The position numbers and the translations under genes are program-made. Below the pieces are notes generated by a model. The model did no database searches, was not told where the DNA came from, and saw only the letters and a list, made by a program, of their open reading frames with translations. This document shows, piece by piece, positions 14,244 to 22,157 of a DNA stretch of 36,906 nucleotides. Source of the DNA: a virus; IMG/VR virus record IMGVR_UViG_3300034105_000185, positions 1 through 36,906 of that record; one strand, 5' to 3'. The number at the start of each line of letters is the position of its first letter. The first letter of the stretch is position 1.

Positions 14244-16121
14244 ATGTCAGAAGTTGAAGATGTCGTAGAAACAGAGGCTGTCGAAGCTGAAGTTGCCGTA
14301 GAGGTTGAGGCCGTAGAGGCTGAAATCGTTGAAGAAGCGACTGAGGAAGAGCGCAAGTCTCCGGTAGAAGTGCTTCACCGCGCCATCCACATGCAGCCAA
14401 AGGCTATCTCGGAAGAGAAGCGCACTGTTGAGATTGCCGTATCTTCTGAACTGGCGGTTGACCGTTCGTTTGGTCGTGAAATATTGGTCCACGAAAGCCA
14501 AGCCATTGATATGGGCTTTGTCGCTTCGGGCCGTGCGCCACTGCTTCTGGACCATGATCCAGAGCGTCAGATTGGCGTTATTGAATCCGTGGAACTTTCT
14601 GAGGACCGTGTTCTTCGAGCCAAAGTCAGGTTCGGGCGCTCGGCACTTGCTCAGGAAGTTTTTCAGGACGTTGTCGATGGTATCCGGTCGAATGTATCGG
14701 TTGGTTATCGCGTCAACAAAATGGAGCGTTCCACGACGAATAAGGACGAGTATCTTGTTCGCTCTTGGTCGCCCCTTGAGGTATCTGTCGTTTCAATCCC
14801 TGCTGACCCGTCAGTTGGCGTGGGTCGTAGCGCGGCTGCTCTCGAACCCCAACCCAAAGTTGAACCATCCATCAAGAAGGAAGTCAAAATGACTGACGAA
14901 GTAAACTTGGATGCGGTTCGGGCCGAAGCAAATGCTGCTGCCGCCCGTAACGCCTCCGAAATCATCGCGCTCGGCGCTCGTCACAACAAGCGTGACCTCG
15001 CAGACGCAGCCCTCCGTTCGGGCAAGAGCATTGAACAGTTCCGTGGTGAACTGCTTGACGTAATCGGTTCGGACAAGCCGCTTGAAAACGAAAACATTGG
15101 CCTGACGAAAAAAGAAATCCGTCAGTTCTCGGTTGTTCGTGCAATTGCTGCTCTCGCAAACCCAAGTGACCGTCGCCTCCGCGAAGCCGCTGCATTCGAG
15201 TTTGAAGTCTCGGAAGCTGCTGCACAGCGTTATGGCCGTGGCGCACAGGGCGTTATGCTCCCAACCGACATCCTCGGCGTTTGGAAGCGTGACCTGAACA
15301 CCAGCGATGACAACGAAATCGTAGCAACGAACTTGCTTGCTAACGAGTTCATTGACGTTCTGCGCAACTCTTCGTCGGTAATGCAAGCTGGTGCGCGTAT
15401 GCTCCCCGGTCTTGTTGGCAACGTAGCAATCCCTAAAAAGACTGCCGCTTCTGCCGCTGGCTGGATCAGCACTGAAGGTGGCGCTGCATCTGAGTCTGAG
15501 CCAGTATTCGGCACAGTCTCGCTGACGCCAAAGAACATCGGTGCATTCACCGACATGACCCGTCAGTTGATCCTCCAATCGACTCCTGCCATTGAGCAGT
15601 TGGTCCGCGACGATTTGACACAGGCTCTGGCCTTGGCAATCGACAAGGGCGCATTGGAAGGTTCGGGATCGTCCGGTCAGCCAACTGGTATCTTGAACAC
15701 CTCTGGTGTTAACAAGCCAACCGCGTTTGCTGCTGCTGTTCCAACCTTTGCTGAAATGGTTGCGATGGAAACTGCTGTTGCAGAAGACAACGCTCTGTTT
15801 GGCAACTTGGCTTACATCACGGACGCAGCCACTTACGGCGGTCTGAAGACGAAAGCTAAGGACGCTGGTTCCGGAATGTTCGTTCTCGAAGGCGGTCAAG
15901 CAAATGGTTACAACGTAATCCGTACTCAGCAGTCAACTGCTGGTAACGTTTACTTCGGTAACTTCGCTGACTGCATGATCGGTATGTGGGGTGGCCTCGA
16001 CCTGACGGTTGATCCATACACTGCATCCAGCACCGGAACTGTCCGCATTGTTGCGCTTCAGACTGTTGACGTTGCACTCCGCAACGCAGTCTCGTTCGCA
16101 TACAACAACGACACGGTATAA
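14244..16121 (+). CDS. Prohead protease-major capsid protein fusion (HK97 type)
   Basis: 625 residues from ATG 14244; the TTG at 14232 is less likely because GGAG sits 6 nt before the ATG. Residues 1-45 are an acidic Glu/Val-rich tail. Residues about 50-205 are an HK97-type prohead protease with His in LLLDHDPERQIG and Ser in RSNVSVGYR. From residue 216 follows an HK97-fold capsid protein: helical delta-like part (DAVRAEANAAAARN), VARAIAALA region, then the shell domain with GWISTEGGAASESEP and FTDMTRQLILQS. Protease and capsid are usually separate genes; here they are fused. An internal start at 14889 could release the capsid alone. Confidence 0.93.
   Translation: MSEVEDVVETEAVEAEVAVEVEAVEAEIVEEATEEERKSPVEVLHRAIHMQPKAISEEKRTVEIAVSSELAVDRSFGREILVHESQAIDMGFVASGRAPLLLDHDPERQIGVIESVELSEDRVLRAKVRFGRSALAQEVFQDVVDGIRSNVSVGYRVNKMERSTTNKDEYLVRSWSPLEVSVVSIPADPSVGVGRSAAALEPQPKVEPSIKKEVKMTDEVNLDAVRAEANAAAARNASEIIALGARHNKRDLADAALRSGKSIEQFRGELLDVIGSDKPLENENIGLTKKEIRQFSVVRAIAALANPSDRRLREAAAFEFEVSEAAAQRYGRGAQGVMLPTDILGVWKRDLNTSDDNEIVATNLLANEFIDVLRNSSSVMQAGARMLPGLVGNVAIPKKTAASAAGWISTEGGAASESEPVFGTVSLTPKNIGAFTDMTRQLILQSTPAIEQLVRDDLTQALALAIDKGALEGSGSSGQPTGILNTSGVNKPTAFAAAVPTFAEMVAMETAVAEDNALFGNLAYITDAATYGGLKTKAKDAGSGMFVLEGGQANGYNVIRTQQSTAGNVYFGNFADCMIGMWGGLDLTVDPYTASSTGTVRIVALQTVDVALRNAVSFAYNNDTV
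14889..16121 (+). CDS. Major capsid protein from internal start (nested product)
   Basis: In-frame ATG at 14889 (codon 216 of the fusion) is preceded by AAGGA with 7-nt spacing, a better ribosome site than that of the fusion. Translation would give a 410-residue capsid protein with an N-terminal helical delta domain, the normal length of HK97-fold capsids. It parallels lambda, where the Nu3 scaffold starts inside C. Production of the shorter form is inferred, not shown. Confidence 0.6.
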   Translation: MTDEVNLDAVRAEANAAAARNASEIIALGARHNKRDLADAALRSGKSIEQFRGELLDVIGSDKPLENENIGLTKKEIRQFSVVRAIAALANPSDRRLREAAAFEFEVSEAAAQRYGRGAQGVMLPTDILGVWKRDLNTSDDNEIVATNLLANEFIDVLRNSSSVMQAGARMLPGLVGNVAIPKKTAASAAGWISTEGGAASESEPVFGTVSLTPKNIGAFTDMTRQLILQSTPAIEQLVRDDLTQALALAIDKGALEGSGSSGQPTGILNTSGVNKPTAFAAAVPTFAEMVAMETAVAEDNALFGNLAYITDAATYGGLKTKAKDAGSGMFVLEGGQANGYNVIRTQQSTAGNVYFGNFADCMIGMWGGLDLTVDPYTASSTGTVRIVALQTVDVALRNAVSFAYNNDTV

Positions 16122-16129
16122 GAAATGTT

Positions 16130-16168
16130 GAGGGCTGATATTTGGAAGTCGTATCAGCCCTCGACTTC
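16130..16168 (+). terminator. Hairpin after the capsid gene (partial terminator or attenuator)
   Basis: Perfect 11-bp stem GAGGGCTGATA (16130-16140) / TATCAGCCCTC (16152-16162) with an 11-nt loop. A competing stem exists: GAAGTCG in the loop pairs with CGACTTC (16162-16168). The T-run is weak (CTTCTTT), so it may only lower read-through after the capsid gene or protect the mRNA end. It lies between the capsid stop and the next ribosome site. Confidence 0.5.
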
Positions 16169-16181
16169 TTTGGAGAATGCT

Positions 16182-16388
16182 ATGCAGTACAAGTGCATCC
16201 GTGGCGTAATAACATCGCAAGGCCCACTAAATGTGGGTGATGTTGCTACCCTTCCACATGGCGAGGCCTTGGTGCTTATCGCTCAAAAGAAAATCGAAAT
16301 TTTTGAAGAGGCTGTCCGCGTAGCCGAAGCCCCAAAAGTCGAGCATCGTGATCCTGTAATTAAGCGCAGTCCTAAGAATGGGCGTTGA
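16182..16388 (+). CDS. Small head protein candidate (unknown)
   Basis: 68 residues from ATG 16182 (GGAG 6 nt upstream); the longer frame from 16125 would run through the hairpin and is unlikely. Beta-rich start (MQYKCIRGVITSQGPLNVGDVATLP) resembles small SH3-like proteins found after capsid genes; a helical AQKKIEIFEEAV segment and a basic tail follow. Position suggests a capsid accessory or connector role. It overlaps the next gene by 11 nt. No firm family. Confidence 0.65.
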   Translation: MQYKCIRGVITSQGPLNVGDVATLPHGEALVLIAQKKIEIFEEAVRVAEAPKVEHRDPVIKRSPKNGR

Positions 16389-16689
16389 ATCTGCCGCTGA
16401 TATTCTCGATTTCTTTGAACTCGACGATTTTGCAGATACTGCCACTTACACACCAGTAGGTGGTAGTGCTGTTTCTGTGAACGGTATCTTTGATGCTCCA
16501 CAGGCCAGCCGTGGCGCAACAGACCTGATGGACATTACAATCCCATCGCCACAGTTTGTTTGCCGCACTGCTGATGTAGCCTCGGCTGCTGATGGGGATG
16601 AAATCATTATTCGCTCTGTGGCTTACAACGTGCGCGTTGTACTGACAGACGGAACTGGTGTATCGACGCTTATACTCGAAAAGGTGTAA
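16378..16689 (+). CDS. Head-tail attachment protein, FII-like
   Basis: 103 residues. The opening AADILDFFELDDFADTATYTPVGGSAVSVNGIFD is the signature style of lambda FII/Phage_attach proteins, which join tail to head; the rest is beta-rich (IIIRSVAYNVRVVLTDGTGVSTLIL). Length is slightly less than lambda FII. It begins within the end of the preceding gene. Role and place in the connector are inferred from family and order. Confidence 0.82.
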   Translation: MGVESAADILDFFELDDFADTATYTPVGGSAVSVNGIFDAPQASRGATDLMDITIPSPQFVCRTADVASAADGDEIIIRSVAYNVRVVLTDGTGVSTLILEKV

Positions 16690-16690
16690 C

Positions 16691-17206
16691 ATGGCGCACG
16701 TTCGGCAGCAGATCAGAGACTATGTTGCCGAATTGTTGGTTAAATATATCTATGATAGGTTTGGCATTGTAATCCAAGATCGTTTTAATATTGATCTTAG
16801 AGCCAGAGGGTCTGGGGATTTGCTTTCTACAGGAACATTGTACAAGTTTCGTCGTTATGCGCTTGATGAAGAAAAGCTACCCGCTCTCATTGTTTACACC
16901 ACTACTGACATATCTAGGCTTGCAACCATAGGCCAGCGGACGATGACGCACGACCTTGAGTTAAGGGTGGACATCATAAACAAGGGATCAAGTGTTAGCA
17001 TATTTGAGAACATTGAGCAGTTTTCAGCGGAACTTATACACGCAGTTGAGGATGACTTCTTATTAGGCGGATTGGCAAAAAGCTGTGTGCTGGCAAGTTC
17101 AGACTTTGACGTTGAAACTGGCGGCGAAAAGGCTATCGGTTCTGGCAAGATGATATTTAACGTGCAGTATACAACCGCCATAAATAACTGTCAGGTGTCA
17201 ATCTAA
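16691..17206 (+). CDS. Tail terminator/minor tail protein, copy 1 (gpU/Z position)
   Basis: 171 residues from ATG 16691 (AAAGG upstream); the listed upstream frame from 16658 overlaps the FII-like gene and is less likely. It shares with the next gene an opening MAHxxQQIRD, YALDEEKLPALIVYT, DLELRVDIINKGSS and GGLAKSCVLASSDFDVETGGEKA, so the two are tandem paralogues. Relative to copy 2 it has an extra 20-odd residues after position 15 (LVKYIYDRFGIV). By position it should end the tail tube or join it to the head. The TAA overlaps the next ATG. Confidence 0.75.
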   Translation: MAHVRQQIRDYVAELLVKYIYDRFGIVIQDRFNIDLRARGSGDLLSTGTLYKFRRYALDEEKLPALIVYTTTDISRLATIGQRTMTHDLELRVDIINKGSSVSIFENIEQFSAELIHAVEDDFLLGGLAKSCVLASSDFDVETGGEKAIGSGKMIFNVQYTTAINNCQVSI

Positions 17207-17649
17207 TGGCGCACATAAACCAACAGATTAGGGACAGGGTGGTTACCATCATCGGTGCGCTGCCTTTCTTTTCTGGCCGCGTCTACAAGATGCGTTCATA
17301 TGCCTTGGATGAAGCAAAGCTGCCAGCGGCTGTAGTTTACACCAACAGTCAATCATCTTCGCTTGTCAGTATAGGCTTCAGGACGCTTCGTGGTTCGTTA
17401 AATCTTACGGTGGATATTCACATCAAGGGTTCCAGCGCGACGATAGTAAATGAAATAGATGATGCCTGTGTTCTGATTGAGGACGCCATTGGCTCTGATT
17501 TCTCACTCAACGGATTAGTTAAGAGTTGCGTTTTGACTGAAACCGACGTAGACATTAACGTCGAAGGCGAAAAGCCAACGGCCTCTGCTCGGTTGTCTTA
17601 CGTTGCTGAATATGTTACATCCATAGCTGATGTGGAGACACCAAGATGA
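17206..17649 (+). CDS. Tail terminator/minor tail protein, copy 2
   Basis: 147 residues, paralogue of the preceding gene: same order of blocks (QQIRDRV, YALDEAKLPAAVVYT, LNLTVDIHIKGSSATI, GLVKSCVLTETDVDINVEGEKP). The proteins are clearly related but well diverged, so the duplication is old. One copy may be the tail terminator and the other a connector protein (lambda Z and U also lie side by side). Overlaps the next gene by ATGA. Confidence 0.75.
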   Translation: MAHINQQIRDRVVTIIGALPFFSGRVYKMRSYALDEAKLPAAVVYTNSQSSSLVSIGFRTLRGSLNLTVDIHIKGSSATIVNEIDDACVLIEDAIGSDFSLNGLVKSCVLTETDVDINVEGEKPTASARLSYVAEYVTSIADVETPR

Positions 17650-17792
17650 AGATGGTCAAAGTTTACAACAAAACTGGCGATGAGATACTCGCTTGTGAGT
17701 GTGATCTAGAGCAATATCAGTCTAACGGCTGGGATGTTAAGAAGGCTGCAAAGCCAAAGGTTCAAGCAGAAAAAGTCGAGGAGTCTGAGTAA
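17646..17792 (+). CDS. 48-residue Lys/Glu-rich protein (unknown)
   Basis: Short ORF locked between its neighbours: ATGA overlap in front and TAATG overlap behind. Sequence begins KVYNKTGDEILACECDLEQYQSNGWDVKK and ends with a charged tail. Similar small proteins with a 'xxGW' motif occur next to tail tube genes in many phages. Its tight packing argues that it is real. Function unknown. Confidence 0.65.
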   Translation: MKMVKVYNKTGDEILACECDLEQYQSNGWDVKKAAKPKVQAEKVEESE

Positions 17793-18190
17793 TGGCTACG
17801 CATACTGGCAGTGAAGGAACGCTCAAGGTTGGAGCGAACACCATCGCAGAGATTCGCTCCTACTCTTTGGAAGAAACCGCTGACACTGTCGAAGATACTT
17901 CGATGGGTGATAGCTACCGTAGCTTTAAAACAACACTGAAGGGTTGGTCAGGCTCCGTTGACGTATTCTGGGATGAGACTGACACGAACGGTCAGGTTGC
18001 CCTTGTAGTCGGCGCTCAGGTCACAATCAGCGTATTCCCAGAGGGTGCGTCGGCTGGCGTGTCTGAAAAGTATTATACCGGAACGGCGACTGTGACAGGA
18101 AAGACCATCACTGGCAGCTTTGACGGCATGGTGGAATCGACAATCACGCTTCAAGGCACTGGTGCTTTGACTGAAGCAACACTGGCGTAA
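17792..18190 (+). CDS. Tail tube protein, copy 1
   Basis: 132 residues, beta-rich, in the major tail protein position (lambda V). Blocks such as SYSLEETADTVEDTSMGDS and GKTITGSFDGMVESTITLQ fit the tail tube fold, with a loop then a long hairpin. It forms stacked hexamers around the tape measure. The next gene encodes a close paralogue. The ATG overlaps the previous TAA. Confidence 0.85.
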   Translation: MATHTGSEGTLKVGANTIAEIRSYSLEETADTVEDTSMGDSYRSFKTTLKGWSGSVDVFWDETDTNGQVALVVGAQVTISVFPEGASAGVSEKYYTGTATVTGKTITGSFDGMVESTITLQGTGALTEATLA

Positions 18191-18199
18191 GGATAAGAC

Positions 18200-18592
18200 A
18201 TGGCTACCCATACTGGTTCAGAAGGCACTGTACGCATTGGCGCGACCAATAACGTGCTTGAAATTCGTTCGTACTCGGTTGAAGAAACTGCCGATACTGT
18301 TGAAGATACCTCAATGGGCGATAGCTATCGCACGTTCAAGACTACCCTGAAGGGTTGGTCTGGATCGATTGATGTGTTCTGGGACGAAACTGACACCACG
18401 GGTCAGGGCGCATTGGTTCCCGGTTCTGAAGTAGCCATCCGGTTCTATCCAGAGGGCGCTACAACCGCAGACGTTTATTTAACGGGTCAAGCCATTGTAA
18501 CTGGCAAGACTATCACAGGCAGCTTCGATGGTATGGTGGAATCCACTATCACTGTTCAAGGAACAGGGGCTTTGACTAGCGCGGCTGTATAA
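18200..18592 (+). CDS. Tail tube protein, copy 2
   Basis: 130 residues, strongly similar to copy 1 along its whole length: identical MATHTGSEGT, ETADTVEDTSMGDSYR, FKTTLKGWSGS, VFWDETDT and TGKTITGSFDGMVESTIT. Differences cluster in residues 10-20 and 70-95, expected to be surface loops. The DNA differs at many synonymous sites, so both copies have been kept under protein selection for long. AAGGA precedes the ATG. Two tube subunits could form a mixed tube or be used in different parts of it. Confidence 0.85.
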   Translation: MATHTGSEGTVRIGATNNVLEIRSYSVEETADTVEDTSMGDSYRTFKTTLKGWSGSIDVFWDETDTTGQGALVPGSEVAIRFYPEGATTADVYLTGQAIVTGKTITGSFDGMVESTITVQGTGALTSAAV

Positions 18593-18607
18593 TTAAGGAA
18601 GATTAAT

Positions 18608-18946
18608 ATGAGTATTGCCAAGCGTATTGCAGAGCGGACATCGAATAAGCGTCACATAGACGTTCCAGAGTGGGGTGATGAAGGCAAGCCAGAGAAGGTC
18701 TATTACGGCCCTCTGCTTGCCGGTGAGTTAAACCGCATCCAGCGCAAGCATCCTAACTTCCTCAATTCAACATCGTTTGATGCAATGGTTGACCTCATCA
18801 TTCTTAAAGCTGAGAATGGTCAAGGTGAAAAGCTGTTCACGCTTGAGGACAAGGCTGTTCTGATGCGTGAAGAAGTATCTGTGATCTCTAATGTCGCTGC
18901 CGCATTTATGAGCGGAGATAGCGTCGAGGAGCAGGAAAAAAACTAA
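18608..18946 (+). CDS. Tail assembly chaperone G
   Basis: 112 residues in the position of lambda G, between tail tube and tape measure. Mixed alpha protein with LLAGELNRIQRKHPNFLN and FTLEDKAVLMREEVSVISNVAAAFM. It ends directly after a slippery heptamer; a fraction of ribosomes should shift to make the GT form. Chaperones of this class bind the tape measure before tube assembly. AAGGA precedes the ATG. Confidence 0.85.
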   Translation: MSIAKRIAERTSNKRHIDVPEWGDEGKPEKVYYGPLLAGELNRIQRKHPNFLNSTSFDAMVDLIILKAENGQGEKLFTLEDKAVLMREEVSVISNVAAAFMSGDSVEEQEKN

Positions 18947-19104
18947 GAAACGATCCGCTTAGGTATAATTTAATTACCTTGGCGGATCGGCTTGGCAAAA
19001 CCATTGCGGAGATTGAACAAATCTCAATTGAAGAGTATAACGAGTGGGTAGCATTCTTCAAAGTGAGTGAGGAAAACCAGAAGCGTGGCAGAGCAAAATC
19101 TTGA
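18608..19104 (+). CDS. GT tail assembly chaperone by -1 ribosomal frameshift
   Basis: The heptamer A AAA AAC (18937-18943) sits in the zero frame as GAA AAA AAC, right before the G stop TAA. A -1 shift continues with 53 codons (LRNDPLRYNLITLADRLGKT...) to TGA 19102-19104, giving 165 residues. The T part has LADRLGKTIAEIEQISIEEYNEWVAFFK, the pattern of the T domain in lambda-type GT. It has no start of its own, so frameshifting is the only good explanation. G and GT in a fixed ratio are needed for tail assembly in lambda. Confidence 0.85.
18937..18943 (+). other. Programmed -1 frameshift slippery site AAAAAAC
   Basis: X XXY YYZ heptamer read A AAA AAC in frame with G, placed one codon before the G stop. 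A possible downstream stimulatory fold could not be judged by eye. Confidence 0.85.
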
Positions 19105-20932
19105 TTTTAACATTGTTGCTCATACGCAAGGTATGGAGGCAATCGCCAATCTGATAAATCGGGTTGGCGCACTTGAGTCTGCGACCAAGAAATTAGATAA
19201 TGCTTTTTCACAAATGCAAGGTTCTACTGGCGGCGTTGAGGCTGCGGTAAGAAAAACCGGAAGCGGCCTTGATGCTGCTGCCAAGCAGATTCGCAATGCC
19301 CGTCAAGGCACTCAACAGCTTGGGATGCAGTTTAACGATCTGGCTACATCCATATCGACTGGTGCAAGTCCGGTTCAAGCCTTTAACCAGCAAATAGGCC
19401 AAATTGGTTTTGCTATGTCCATGATGGGCGGCAAACTGGGGGCGCTTGGGTCTTTCTTGGCTGGCCCTTGGAGTATCTTGGTTATTGGCGCTGCAATGGT
19501 GCTTGGGCCACTTATAGAGGGTCTACTTGATACAGGAGCCGCTGCTGAAGAAGCCAAGAAGAAGGCAGACAATTTAAGTAAGGCAGAGAGTGCATTTCGT
19601 GACAGCACCCTAAAACTAATGGAATCACGCTTGGCTTTGCAAGGGCCAATTGAGAAGAATGTTGAGGGTTATCGCAAACTGTATGTGGCATCACTTAACG
19701 CCGCTAACGCTGATTTAGCGTCAGCTAGGACGGCTGTTACTGCGGCGCAGCAAAGAATTAGGGCTGCTGAAATAGAAGCTAAAACCATAGCGCAGTTAAA
19801 ATCTGGTTCTAGGGAAGGTAAAACCGGAATTGGAAAATCAGGCTTGGCAGGGATTATTGGCTCTGCCGTAGGCTTTGGCCTTGACCTTTTTGGTTATGGT
19901 AAAGGTGGGCAAGCCGCAAAAGAAGAAAAAATGGTTGCTGATACGGCTGCTAATATAGCTGAAGCTGGGGTGAACGCGGCTCAAAAGATACTGAATGACT
20001 TTGAGAAAGATGCTGCAAGGGGCTTTAAAAAACCACTTACCGAAGCGCAGCAAAGGTCTGCTGCAAGAAGGGCCGCTGCTGAAGCCAAGCGAATTGCAAA
20101 AGAAGCAGAAGCAGCCCGTGAAAAAGAAGCAAAATCCATAGAGTCATTTATGGACAAGATCGGCAAAGTCGGGATGAAGGAAATCCCAGCGTATCAGCGG
20201 CAAATTGCTGAATTGGAAAAAGACTTCATGGAACTGTCTAAGACAGGCCAAGCCGCGACCATTGCGCCATTTAAGGCTGCGGTGGAATCCATTGAGATGA
20301 GCGCATATAGCGATGCTTTAGCGGAAAACGCTAAGGATGCTGAAAAGATGATTGCTGACATTGTAAAGGACACTCCAGAAATAAAAATGAGTGTAGAGAT
20401 GGAAGCTATAATAAGCCGGGCTGATGACATGCGTACTTCATTCGAGTCCGTAGGCCAATCTGTCAGCGACGCCTTCAAGGGCATGTTGACTGGTGCGACA
20501 TCATTTAAAGATGGTATGCGCAGCATCATCGGTTCTGTGATTGACGAATTATGGAAGTTGTTTGTTGTGCAACAAATCGTTGGTTTTATAACTGGTACTG
20601 TAGCGCCAGCCCTTGGTATTAAGTTGCCAAAAAGGGCATTGGGTGGTTCGGTAGACAGCAATAAGCCCTACATGGTTGGTGAACGCGGCCCAGAACTGTT
20701 TGTCCCCGGCGGTAACGGCACAATCATTCCCAACAACAACATGCGCGGTGGCAACGGAGGCGGAAGCAGCTTTAACATCAGCGTAGACGCCCGTGGCTCA
20801 AATGATCCAGCCGCTGTTCGCGCTCAGGTAATGCAGGGCATCCTTGAGACTGCTCCGGCAATTATCGCAGCGGCAGAGTCGCGCACAATCTCAAATCTTC
20901 GTAGGCCACGCCTCGGTGGAGCAATGCAGTAA
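19085..20932 (+). CDS. Tail tape measure protein
   Basis: 615 residues from GTG 19085, chosen because GAGGAA lies 10 nt upstream; GTG 19067 in the same frame lacks a good site. Helical N-terminus with Ala/Lys-rich repeats, a hydrophobic segment at about 108-148 (MSMMGGKLGALGS to VLGPLIEGLL), a long charged coiled region (about 300-450), and the conserved C-terminus KPYMVGERGPELFVPGG, as in lambda-type tape measures. It sets tail length and may enter the cell membrane at infection. If the usual length rule holds, the tail should be of the order of 90 nm; this is an estimate. It overlaps the T frame by 20 nt. Confidence 0.93.
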   Translation: MAEQNLDFNIVAHTQGMEAIANLINRVGALESATKKLDNAFSQMQGSTGGVEAAVRKTGSGLDAAAKQIRNARQGTQQLGMQFNDLATSISTGASPVQAFNQQIGQIGFAMSMMGGKLGALGSFLAGPWSILVIGAAMVLGPLIEGLLDTGAAAEEAKKKADNLSKAESAFRDSTLKLMESRLALQGPIEKNVEGYRKLYVASLNAANADLASARTAVTAAQQRIRAAEIEAKTIAQLKSGSREGKTGIGKSGLAGIIGSAVGFGLDLFGYGKGGQAAKEEKMVADTAANIAEAGVNAAQKILNDFEKDAARGFKKPLTEAQQRSAARRAAAEAKRIAKEAEAAREKEAKSIESFMDKIGKVGMKEIPAYQRQIAELEKDFMELSKTGQAATIAPFKAAVESIEMSAYSDALAENAKDAEKMIADIVKDTPEIKMSVEMEAIISRADDMRTSFESVGQSVSDAFKGMLTGATSFKDGMRSIIGSVIDELWKLFVVQQIVGFITGTVAPALGIKLPKRALGGSVDSNKPYMVGERGPELFVPGGNGTIIPNNNMRGGNGGGSSFNISVDARGSNDPAAVRAQVMQGILETAPAIIAAAESRTISNLRRPRLGGAMQ

Positions 20933-21522
20933 TGGCGACAATTACATATCCTTCAACGCCAAGGCCGCAGGGCATGGCATGGCGGCTGCTTATGCCAGCG
21001 CAGACCAATGTATCTGATTGGACGGGTCGGCGTCAGACGATTGCCTCTGGTCGTGGCTGGTGGGAATGCCAAATAACGTTTCCGCCAATCATAGGCACGA
21101 CAAACATCAATGCTTGGCGCTCGTTTATTGCCAAATCGCGTGGTGCGGCTAATGACTTTCAGGTGAAGGTGGACCCAACTGCGCAGTCGGCATCAACAGC
21201 TACCCCATTGGTGAACGGCGCTGGTCAGACAGGGCGGACGCTGAACACAGACGGCTGGCCTCTGTCAACAACTGTCTTACAGGCTGGTCAGTATGTCACC
21301 ATTAACAACCAGCTTTTGCAGTTGACTGAGAATGTAACGTCAAACGGATCGGGCGTTGCCACCCTGACTTTTGAGCCACCCATTCGTACACCGTCATCTG
21401 ACAACGCAGCGATTGAATACAAGAACCCGTTTTGCCTAATGTATCTGGTAGAGGAGCCAACGCTTTCAGTTGAGACAGGTTATGTGTATAGCCTCTCGCT
21501 GAACTTACGGGAGTCCTTCTAA
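20932..21522 (+). CDS. Distal/minor tail protein (gpM position)
   Basis: 196 residues, beta-rich, following the tape measure where lambda has M. Recognisable pieces: a WRLLMPAQTNVSDWTGRRQTI start, WWECQITFPPI, NAWRSFIAKSRGAANDFQVKVD and a C-terminal SLNLRESF. Related proteins in alphaproteobacterial phages are annotated only as tail proteins. TAATG coupling on both sides. Probably part of the tail tip baseplate; family name not certain. Confidence 0.8.
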   Translation: MATITYPSTPRPQGMAWRLLMPAQTNVSDWTGRRQTIASGRGWWECQITFPPIIGTTNINAWRSFIAKSRGAANDFQVKVDPTAQSASTATPLVNGAGQTGRTLNTDGWPLSTTVLQAGQYVTINNQLLQLTENVTSNGSGVATLTFEPPIRTPSSDNAAIEYKNPFCLMYLVEEPTLSVETGYVYSLSLNLRESF

Positions 21523-22157
21523 TGGTTGATGCAACCACACAGGCTGCACTTGAAGCCACAGTCGTTAACTGGCGCGTTCTAATCTATGCTGACTTTGTTG
21601 ACGATGTCCTGCGCGGCACAAGCGGTCTTTATGATAAGACAATCTCTGGATCAGGTGATTCTGAATTAGATGGAACTTACGAAAGTTTTGATCACAATCT
21701 AATAAATGTATCTCCTGTTAAACATAATGAAACAGGCTCTGATACCGTGGCAATATCAATGAGCGGACTTTTGGTAAACAATGCTGACTTTTTGGCTATT
21801 ATTGGCGACAAGTCAAAGTGGCAGGGGCGCATTGCAAGACTTTGGTTCTATTGTGTTGATCAAAATGAAAGCCAAGTTGGTTCTGTTGTAGCTTATTACA
21901 CTGGTTACATGAACGAGGTAAGTATTTCTGGGAGCGCGGATAGCCAAACAGTAACGCTGACAATAGAAAACTATTTAGCCAGTATAGCTGGCGCACAAAA
22001 CAAAACTTATCTTATTCAGAACATCTTTGACGCTGGCGATCTAAGCGCGGAAACATCTATAGCCGCAGCAAACGGTATGGCTGAAGCTGGTAGCTATGGC
22101 TACGGTGGTGGTGGCGGCGGTGGCTTTGAAGACGGAAGCAATGGGAATTTTCGATGA
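21522..22157 (+). CDS. Minor tail protein (gpL position)
   Basis: 211 residues. The beta-rich core (WRVLIYADFVDDVLRGTSG, YESFDHNLINVSPVK, ARLWFYCVDQNESQVG, GYMNEVSISGSADSQTVTLTIENYL) resembles tip-hub proteins in the L position of lambda-like tails. No Cys cluster like that of lambda L is present (one Cys only). The C-terminus is a Gly-rich tail with seven Gly in a row. ATGA overlap with the next gene. Confidence 0.78.
   Translation: MVDATTQAALEATVVNWRVLIYADFVDDVLRGTSGLYDKTISGSGDSELDGTYESFDHNLINVSPVKHNETGSDTVAISMSGLLVNNADFLAIIGDKSKWQGRIARLWFYCVDQNESQVGSVVAYYTGYMNEVSISGSADSQTVTLTIENYLASIAGAQNKTYLIQNIFDAGDLSAETSIAAANGMAEAGSYGYGGGGGGGFEDGSNGNFR

Noticed and set aside
14811-15899. 362-codon open frame on the - strand opposite the capsid gene
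   Set aside because: It is antisense to a certain capsid gene, has no SD and gives a Cys/Ser-rich sequence without motifs; it follows from codon bias.
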